From positions 1 through 62,585 of the forward strand of contig NZ_FQUK01000010.1 in the NCBI RefSeq assembly GCF_900129205.1: a stretch of 62,585 bases of DNA. Direction: 5' to 3'. The DNA comes from Thermomonas hydrothermalis. Its GTDB lineage: Bacteria; Pseudomonadota; Gammaproteobacteria; Xanthomonadales; Xanthomonadaceae. Below, piece after piece: positions 57,960 through 62,585 of this stretch. The translations under genes were made by a program, and so were the position numbers. The notes under the pieces are model-generated. The model worked only from the letters and a program-made list of their open reading frames with translations. It did no database searches and had not been told where the DNA came from. Each line of letters opens with the position of its first letter. Positions within the stretch are counted from its first letter, which is position 1.

Positions 57960-58715
57960 ATGCTCGATTACAACCACCGCCCCAGGTTCCACGAGCGCGT
58001 CAACGCTGTCATCGACGAAGCGCTGGCGCGTGAACGGGCAGCACAGGTATCTCGGACCTACCTCGGTGCCTCCCGGCTCGGCGTGGCCTGCGAGCGCGCC
58101 CTGCAGTACGAGTACGCCCAGGCCGCGGTCGATCCGGGGCGCGAGCTGCCCGGGCGGGTGTTGCGGGTGTTCGAGGTCGGCCATGCCCTGGAGGATCTGG
58201 CGATCCGCTGGCTGCGCCTCGCCGGCTTCGAGCTCTACACCCGCAGGGCCGATGGGGAGCAGTTCGGTTTCTCCGTCGCCGGCGGACGCATCCAGGGGCA
58301 CGTCGACGGGATTCTCGCCGCCGGCCCTGCCGACATCGAGCTTGCTTATCCCGCGCTGTGGGAGTGCAAGACGATGAACGACAAGTCCTGGCGCGAAACC
58401 GTCAAGCAGGGTGTGGCGCGCGCCAAGCCGATCTATGCCGCGCAGATCGCCGTCTACCAGGCCTACATGGAAGGCGCCGTGCCGGGCATCGCGAGCAATC
58501 CCGCGCTGTTCACCGCCATCAACAAGGACAGCGAGGAGATCTGGTTCGAACTCGTACCGTTCGATGGCGGGCTCGCGCAGCGCATGTCGGACCGGGCCGT
58601 GCGCGTCATCACCGCCACCGAGGCGGGCGAGCTACTGCCCCGACACGCCAGTACGCCGACCCATGTCACATGCAAGTCGTGCCCTTGGCAGGACCGGTGT
58701 TGGGGGTCGGCTTGA
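57960..58715 (+). CDS. Cas4/RecB-like PD-(D/E)XK nuclease, possible iron-sulfur type
   Basis: A 251-residue nuclease of the RecB/Cas4 group. An N-terminal cysteine in GASRLGVACERALQYEY is followed by GHALEDLAIRWLRLAGFEL, the metal-binding D in GHVDGILAA, ALWECKTMN with E-C-K, and QIAVYQAYMEG. At the C terminus CKSCPWQDRC adds three cysteines. One distant cysteine plus a C-terminal trio is the pattern of the 4Fe-4S nucleases Cas4 and AddB. End processing for phage recombination is probable, with the neighbouring Sak4-type ATPase as partner. ATG 57960 has GGAGG upstream. Confidence 0.82.
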   Translation: MLDYNHRPRFHERVNAVIDEALARERAAQVSRTYLGASRLGVACERALQYEYAQAAVDPGRELPGRVLRVFEVGHALEDLAIRWLRLAGFELYTRRADGEQFGFSVAGGRIQGHVDGILAAGPADIELAYPALWECKTMNDKSWRETVKQGVARAKPIYAAQIAVYQAYMEGAVPGIASNPALFTAINKDSEEIWFELVPFDGGLAQRMSDRAVRVITATEAGELLPRHASTPTHVTCKSCPWQDRCWGSA

Positions 58716-60904
58716 TGGCAGACGTCATTTGGCTCGACTACAACGACGCACCCGAACAGCAGGGAATGGCACTCCCCGATACCGATTCGCTGCGCCGAGG
58801 CCTGCTCGAGCGCCTGGAGGCGGTGCTGCTCTACCTGTTCCCGCAGGGCCGCATCCGCGGCGGTAAATTCTATGTCGGCGATATCGACGGCAATCGCGGC
58901 AAGAGCCTGGTGGTCGAGCTCGATGGTGAACGGCGTGGGCTGTGGAAGGATTTTGCGACCGACGAAGGCGGCGACGTCATCGATCTGTGGGCCCGTTCCC
59001 GTGGACTCTCCGCCCGGCACGACTTCCCCCGGATCGCGGAGGAAATCCGTCAATGGCTCGGGCTTGCACCATCCATCGGTCACACCCCGGAGCGATCGAA
59101 TGCCCGCAGCGCCCCCGTCGACGAACTCGGCCCTTATACCGCCAAGTGGGACTACCTCACGGCGGATGGCAGACTGATCGCCTGCGTCTACCGCTACGAC
59201 CCGCCCACCGGCAAGGAGTACCGCCCCTGGGACGTGCGCGCCCGCATGTGGCGCGCCCCCGATCCGCGTCCGCTCTACAACCTGCCGGCCGTGGCCAATG
59301 CGCGTGACGTGGTGCTGGTCGAGGGCGAGAAGGCGGCTTGCGCCCTGATCGGGACGGGCATCACGGCGACCACGGCCATGAACGGCGCGCGGGCGCCGAT
59401 CGACAAGACCGACTGGACGCCGCTCGCGGGCAAGCACGTGCTGGTCTGGCCGGATCGCGACGTCCCGGGCTGGGACTACGCGGAGAACGCCGCCCGTGCC
59501 TGCGTGACGGCGGGCGCGGCGTCGGTCGCCATCCTCGTGCCGCCCATGGATAAACCGGACAAGTGGGACGCGGCCGATGCCGTGGCCGAGGGCTTCGACT
59601 GCGCCACCTTCATTCGTGAGGGCGAGCGCAGGGTCGTCAAGGGGGCGGCGCCGACACTGCCGACCTTCACCCTGGGTGCGCTGCTCGACGACGACTCGCC
59701 GTTGCCGCCCGATCTCATCGCACCGCGCGTGCTCACACCCGGCGGCCTGCTGGTATTCGGCGGTGCGCCCAAGGTCGGCAAGAGTGACTTTCTGCTCGCA
59801 TGGCTCACGCACATGGCGGCGGGCGCCACCTTCCTCGCCATGACGCCGCCGCGCCCGCTGCGGGTGTTCTATCTGCAAGCCGAGGTGCAGTACCACTACC
59901 TGCGCGAGCGTGTGAAGGAGATCCGCCTACCGCCCAGTCGCATCGGTGAAGCGCGCGTCAACTTCGTCGCCACGCCGCAGCTGCGGCTGATCCTGGACGA
60001 CGCCGGCCTCGCCCAGGTCATCCCCGCGATCAAGCAGGCCTTCGGCGACGAGCTGCCGGACATCATCGCCATCGACCCCATCCGCAACGTCTTCGACGGC
60101 GGGGAGTCCGGCGGCGAGAACGACAACGCGGCGATGCTCTACTTCCTGTCGCAGCGGGTCGAACGCCTGCGCGATGCGGTGAACCCGGACGCCGGCATCG
60201 TGCTGGCCCACCACACCAAAAAACTCGGCAAGAAGCAGTTCGAGGAGGACCCGTTCCAGGCGCTGGCCGGGGCCGGCAGCCTGCGCGGTTACTACACCAC
60301 CGGCATGCTGCTGTTTCGACCGGACGAAACGCGAACCACGCGCCAGCTCTTCTTCGAGCTGCGCAACGGTGCCGCCATCCCGTCGATGCACGTGGACAAG
60401 ATCCAGGGCGAGTGGCGGGAGGTGGATGCCAACGCGCGGCTGGTGATGAGGGACTATGGCGAGCGCCTCGATGCCGAGCGCCGGCGCAAGCGCGACGCCA
60501 TCCTGCAGATCCTGTTCGACGAGGCGGCCCAGGGGCGCTGCTACACCGCCAACCAGTTCGCCGAATCCTTCGAAGGCAAGGCCGGTCTGGGCGGCGAGCG
60601 CACCATCCGCGAGCGCCTCTCTGCGCTTTCGACCCAGGGTTACATCAAGTACTTCCGCAACGCACAGGACTATGGCCTGCCACGCATCGGCCGCACCAAG
60701 TACGGCTACCTGTGCGTCGAGGGCATGGTGCTGCGCATACCGGCGGGCGAGCCCGATCCCGACACCGGCGAAGTGCCGCTGCGCGAGCTACCGGTATTAC
60801 CTACCCACTTCAAATGCCCGCAATCGGGGGCCGCATTGCCGGTCGAGAACCCCGAGGTGTGGGTTTACCAAGACGACTTCATCGACCCGCAGGAGGACGC
60901 ATGA
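58715..60904 (+). CDS. Phage primase-helicase (Toprim plus RepA-like ATPase)
   Basis: A 729-residue fusion. A basic N-terminal domain (RRGLWKDFATDEGGDVIDLW) is followed by a Toprim primase core, with VVLVEGEKAACAL at about residue 203 and LVWPDRDVPGWDYAENAA, and then a hexameric RepA/DnaB-like ATPase with Walker A VFGGAPKVGKSD at about 349-357, PDIIAIDPIRNVFDGGESGG as Walker B region and GIVLAHHTKK. A C-terminal helix-turn-helix-like domain follows (RERLSALSTQGYIKYF). It is the main replication protein of the element. ATG 58715 overlaps the nuclease stop by one base. An iteron-like repeat array begins directly after its end. Confidence 0.88.
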   Translation: MADVIWLDYNDAPEQQGMALPDTDSLRRGLLERLEAVLLYLFPQGRIRGGKFYVGDIDGNRGKSLVVELDGERRGLWKDFATDEGGDVIDLWARSRGLSARHDFPRIAEEIRQWLGLAPSIGHTPERSNARSAPVDELGPYTAKWDYLTADGRLIACVYRYDPPTGKEYRPWDVRARMWRAPDPRPLYNLPAVANARDVVLVEGEKAACALIGTGITATTAMNGARAPIDKTDWTPLAGKHVLVWPDRDVPGWDYAENAARACVTAGAASVAILVPPMDKPDKWDAADAVAEGFDCATFIREGERRVVKGAAPTLPTFTLGALLDDDSPLPPDLIAPRVLTPGGLLVFGGAPKVGKSDFLLAWLTHMAAGATFLAMTPPRPLRVFYLQAEVQYHYLRERVKEIRLPPSRIGEARVNFVATPQLRLILDDAGLAQVIPAIKQAFGDELPDIIAIDPIRNVFDGGESGGENDNAAMLYFLSQRVERLRDAVNPDAGIVLAHHTKKLGKKQFEEDPFQALAGAGSLRGYYTTGMLLFRPDETRTTRQLFFELRNGAAIPSMHVDKIQGEWREVDANARLVMRDYGERLDAERRRKRDAILQILFDEAAQGRCYTANQFAESFEGKAGLGGERTIRERLSALSTQGYIKYFRNAQDYGLPRIGRTKYGYLCVEGMVLRIPAGEPDPDTGEVPLRELPVLPTHFKCPQSGAALPVENPEVWVYQDDFIDPQEDA

Positions 60905-61686
60905 ACACGCGCAGGCAAGTTGGCAAAAATTCTGCCAACTGGAACCCGAATTTTGCCAACTGGATTCAGTTGGCAAACGTCTGCCAACTGGAAAATCAAA
61001 AAAATCAATGCATTACAGATCAGTCGGCAAGTTGGCAGTTGGCAACGCCTGCCAATTTGCCAACTGAGCTAACACCATGTTTTTACTTACCTTTCGGGGA
61101 TTTCCCAGTTGGCGAAAACTCCCTCCCCCCTTCGGGGGGAGAGGACCACGTCGTGTCCTCTCCCCCGACCCGAAGGGGTCTGCCCGGTTTGGGTGATAGG
61201 GGCCGAGAACCCGGTGCAGCGATCCTGAGCCTCGACCTCGGCACGCGGACCGGCTGGGCGCTGCTCGGCCGTGACGGCTCCATCACCAGCGGCTCGGAGT
61301 CCTTCAAGCCCCAGCGCTTCGAGGGCGGCGGCATGCGCTACCTGCGCTTCAAGCGCTGGCTCACCGAGGTCAAACAATCGGCGGACGGGCTGGATGCGGT
61401 GTACTTCGAGGAGGTCCGCCGCCACGCCGGAGTGGATGCCGCCCACGCCTACGGCGGCTTCATGGCCCAGCTGACCGCCTGGTGCGAGCACCACGGCATC
61501 CCGTACCAGGGCGTGCCGGTGGGCACGATCAAGAAGCACGCCACCGGTAAGGGCAATGCGAGCAAGGACGAGATGATGGCGGCCATGCGCGCGCGCGGCT
61601 ACCTGCCCACCGACGACAACGAAGCCGACGCGCTGGCCCTGCTGCACTGGGCCATCCAGCATCACGACGCGGCGCAGGAGGCGTGA
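60901..61686 (+). CDS. RuvC-like Holliday-junction resolvase-type protein; start uncertain
   Basis: A 261-residue frame in which only residues from about 109 on look like protein: ILSLDLGTRTGWALLGRDG with the first catalytic Asp, DAVYFEEVRRHAG with Glu, and the C-terminal DDNEADALALLHWA with the last acidic pair, as in RuvC-type resolvases of phages. The N-terminal 100 residues come from DNA made of AGTTGGCA repeats and GC-rich hairpins, giving A-N-W and Q-L-A-N units without family resemblance. The ATG at 60901 overlaps the primase stop (ATGA), which favours translation from there. The GTG at 61153 would skip the repeats and start 24 residues before the domain. Both starts remain open. Confidence 0.78.
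   Translation: MNTRRQVGKNSANWNPNFANWIQLANVCQLENQKNQCITDQSASWQLATPANLPTELTPCFYLPFGDFPVGENSLPPSGGEDHVVSSPPTRRGLPGLGDRGREPGAAILSLDLGTRTGWALLGRDGSITSGSESFKPQRFEGGGMRYLRFKRWLTEVKQSADGLDAVYFEEVRRHAGVDAAHAYGGFMAQLTAWCEHHGIPYQGVPVGTIKKHATGKGNASKDEMMAAMRARGYLPTDDNEADALALLHWAIQHHDAAQEA
60918..61114 (+). repeat. Array of AGTTGGCA boxes with an AT-rich patch (candidate replication origin)
   Basis: Eleven 8-base boxes lie within 197 bases. Eight are exact: forward at 60918, 60968, 61030 and 61037; reverse (TGCCAACT) at 60933, 60954, 60982 and 61058. Three have one mismatch: 61022 forward, 61050 reverse and 61107 forward. Both orientations are mixed, with two overlapping boxes at 61030-61044. The stretch 60991-61020 is 77 percent A+T (23 of 30) in a GC-rich region. 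Clustered boxes with an AT-rich segment beside a primase-helicase gene suggest an iteron-type origin, possibly bound by the primase-helicase or one of the HTH proteins. Confidence 0.7.
61123..61180 (+). repeat. Overlapping GC-rich hairpins before the RuvC-like domain
   Basis: Three stems lie end to end. The first is CTCCCCCC with GGGGGGAG around TTC (61123-61141). The second is a perfect 12-base inverted repeat, GGGGGAGAGGAC at 61135-61146 and its complement at 61155-61166. The third is GACCC/GGGTC around GAAG (61167-61180). The first and second share the G run, so they cannot form together. They may act as a structured leader, a regulatory switch or a REP-like repeat. No run of T follows, so this is not a typical terminator. 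Confidence 0.6.
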
Positions 61687-61687
61687 G

Positions 61688-61897
61688 ATGGACATCCCGA
61701 CCCCTCGCTACCGCTGCCCGCTGGGGCGCCTGCAGCCCGAGCCGATGGACGTGGAGGCCGTCAAGCGCCGCGGCTGGCGCGAGCAACGCCTGCTCGTCGT
61801 CTCCCTCGAGGACGACCGGCTCGACTGGATGGAACGCGAGCTGATCCGCCGAATCGGCGAGCGGCTCTACGGTGCACGGGAGGCGCGCCATGGCTGA
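61688..61897 (+). CDS. Small phage-type hypothetical protein
   Basis: A 69-residue basic protein (YRCPLGRLQPEPMDVEAVKR) with a helical C terminus (DDRLDWMERELIRRIGERLY). Family not recognised. ATG 61688 follows the RuvC-like stop by one base, and its end overlaps the next gene by eight bases. Position suggests an accessory of the late replication operon. Confidence 0.68.
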   Translation: MDIPTPRYRCPLGRLQPEPMDVEAVKRRGWREQRLLVVSLEDDRLDWMERELIRRIGERLYGAREARHG

Positions 61898-62276
61898 GTG
61901 GACCGTCGAGCGTGTGGCCGAACGCTTCCGGGAGGCGGCCATCACCGCCCACCGCCTGCCGCCCGTGCGCGTGCAGGGCTACTTCAACACCTGGCCCGCG
62001 ATCCGGCGCATGCCCTGGGAGACGCTGGGGGCCGAACCCACGATCCGGCGCTTCCCACCCAGCCCTGAGGCTATCGAGCGCATGCTCGAGACCATGCGCT
62101 GGGTCTTGTGGCTGGAGGAAGAGGAACGGCATCTCGTGTGGATGCGCGCCGAGCGCCACCGCTGGCGCGACATCTGCGCCCGCTTCGGCTGCGACCGGAC
62201 CACCGCCTGGCGGCGGTGGCAGCGGGCGCTCTCGATCGTAGCCGACCGTCTGAACGGAGAGCAAGGAACTGTATGA
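61890..62276 (+). CDS. Helix-turn-helix protein, DUF6362-like, C terminus altered by an IS
   Basis: A 128-residue protein. It has the conserved tryptophan-rich pattern of DUF6362-type phage proteins: a helical N terminus (WTVERVAERFREAAITAHRL), then an HTH-like C-terminal half (VWMRAERHRWRDICARFGCD, RTTAWRRWQRALSIVADRLN). These are predicted phage DNA-binding or late-gene regulators. The last residues (G-T-V-stop) come from the junction with the insertion sequence beginning near 62270, so the original C terminus may be lost. The start ATG 61890 replaces a longer frame that overlaps the previous gene further upstream. Confidence 0.72.
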   Translation: MAEWTVERVAERFREAAITAHRLPPVRVQGYFNTWPAIRRMPWETLGAEPTIRRFPPSPEAIERMLETMRWVLWLEEEERHLVWMRAERHRWRDICARFGCDRTTAWRRWQRALSIVADRLNGEQGTV

Positions 62277-62585
62277 GTCCACCACCTTTGGCACTCGGGT
62301 TGGTGCTGGAGCAGGAAGTGTAGCGGGGGTCGCTGGCCGAGGGCGTGGTGGGGGCGCTCGGCGTTGTAGAAGACGAGCCAGTTGGCCAGCTGCTGGTTGA
62401 ACGCATCCAGGTCGGTAAAGAGCAGGTCTTCGTGGTAGTCCACGAAGGACTCCTGCACGGTTCGATTGAAGCGTTCGACATGCGCGTTCATCTTGGGTGT
62501 CTTGGGATACGTGTACCAGCGCTGGATCCCCTGCGTGGCGAGCGCCTTGGAGAAGTCGGCCTCGAACTCGGAGCCGTTATCGGAG
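61979..62585 (-). CDS. IS481-type transposase, C-terminal part (5' end outside window)
   Basis: The frame enters from the right edge and contains the integrase core: SDNGSEFEADFSKALATQG with the second catalytic Asp, then TPKMNAHVERFNRTVQESFV with the catalytic Glu, then LFTDLDAFNQQLANWLVFYN and HHALGQRPPLHFLLQHQPEC, followed by QRWWTHT, the usual IS481/IS3-group ending. After about 62270 the frame does not stop. It runs antisense through the DUF6362 gene to 61979, adding about 97 unrelated residues, because the insertion removed or never had a stop codon of its own. The true protein end is probably near 62270. Confidence 0.75.
   Translation of the reverse strand, partial: SDNGSEFEADFSKALATQGIQRWYTYPKTPKMNAHVERFNRTVQESFVDYHEDLLFTDLDAFNQQLANWLVFYNAERPHHALGQRPPLHFLLQHQPECQRWWTHTVPCSPFRRSATIESARCHRRQAVVRSQPKRAQMSRQRWRSARIHTRCRSSSSSHKTQRMVSSMRSIASGLGGKRRIVGSAPSVSQGMRRIAGQVLK
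62270..62585 (-). mobile_element. Left-side end of an IS481-family-like insertion sequence
   Basis: Transposase homology ends close to 62270, where the plus strand reads TGTATGAGTCCACC. A TGT end is typical of IS481-family inverted repeats. The element interrupts the 3' end of the DUF6362 gene and continues beyond the window, so neither its other end nor the target duplication can be checked here. Confidence 0.65.

Noticed and set aside
57960-58715. Cas4-like gene considered as part of a CRISPR system
   Set aside because: No Cas1, Cas2, effector or array is present; the neighbours are phage replication genes.
60918-61114. Repeats considered as a CRISPR array
   Set aside because: Units are only 8 bases, in both orientations and irregularly spaced, with no constant repeat length or spacers and no cas genes beside them.

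Overview
The window looks like a chromosomal segment of a high-G+C gammaproteobacterium, most likely a relative of the Xanthomonadales/Lysobacterales. This rests on recognised protein families and on gene order: dapD-glnD-map divergent from rpsB-tsf, then pyrH, frr, uppS, cdsA, dxr, rseP, bamA, lpxD, fabZ, lpxA, lpxB, rnhB, dnaE and accA on one strand, with no skp between bamA and lpxD. No 16S gene is present, so the placement is an inference.

Layout. (1) 1-1437: right end of an ISL3-type insertion sequence that cuts the 3' end of merT, an intact merR, and a small membrane protein overlapping merR. (2) 1477-4193: minus-strand operon of an SPFH/band-7 protein, a zinc-ribbon membrane protein and a small membrane protein. 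(3) 4341-7486: HlyD-type adaptor, FtsX-type permease and LolD-type ATPase. (4) 7617-13768: tsaC/Sua5, two small basic proteins, a secreted protein of unknown function, a methyltransferase, a PlsC-type acyltransferase, a geranylgeranyl-reductase-like flavoprotein and a cytochrome b561. (5) 14084-18242: rhlE with a long leader, then ispA, xseB, tilS and a small membrane protein. (6) 18474-39141: the long minus-strand housekeeping block for fatty-acid, DNA, lipid A, outer-membrane, isoprenoid and translation genes, with an HDOD-GGDEF regulator between tsf and pyrH. (7) 39395-43598: map, glnD and dapD on the plus strand.

After tRNA-Phe (43722-43797) the content changes to accessory DNA that runs to the window end. 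It contains: an AbiEi/AbiEii toxin-antitoxin pair coupled by 4-base overlaps to a GIY-YIG-like protein and a PD-(D/E)XK-like protein; a minus-strand cassette with a large serine recombinase, a DUF2924 protein and a ParB/KorB-like protein; a plus-strand group of an XRE-ImmA/IrrE regulator, a PIN-domain protein and two unrecognised proteins; and a phage-type replication operon (HTH protein, Sak4-like ATPase, SSB-like protein, DEAH helicase, Cas4-like nuclease, primase-helicase, RuvC-like resolvase, HTH protein). The last is interrupted by an IS481-type element at the right edge. No capsid, terminase, tail or conjugation genes are seen, so prophage, satellite and integrative element cannot be told apart.

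The strongest leads are the four-gene AbiE-plus-two-nucleases operon with a perfect palindromic operator and an apparently leaderless promoter; the XRE-ImmA/PIN group with two unrecognised partner proteins; and an array of eleven 8-base AGTTGGCA boxes with an AT-rich patch directly behind the primase-helicase gene, which reads like a replication origin lying inside the predicted start of the RuvC-like gene.
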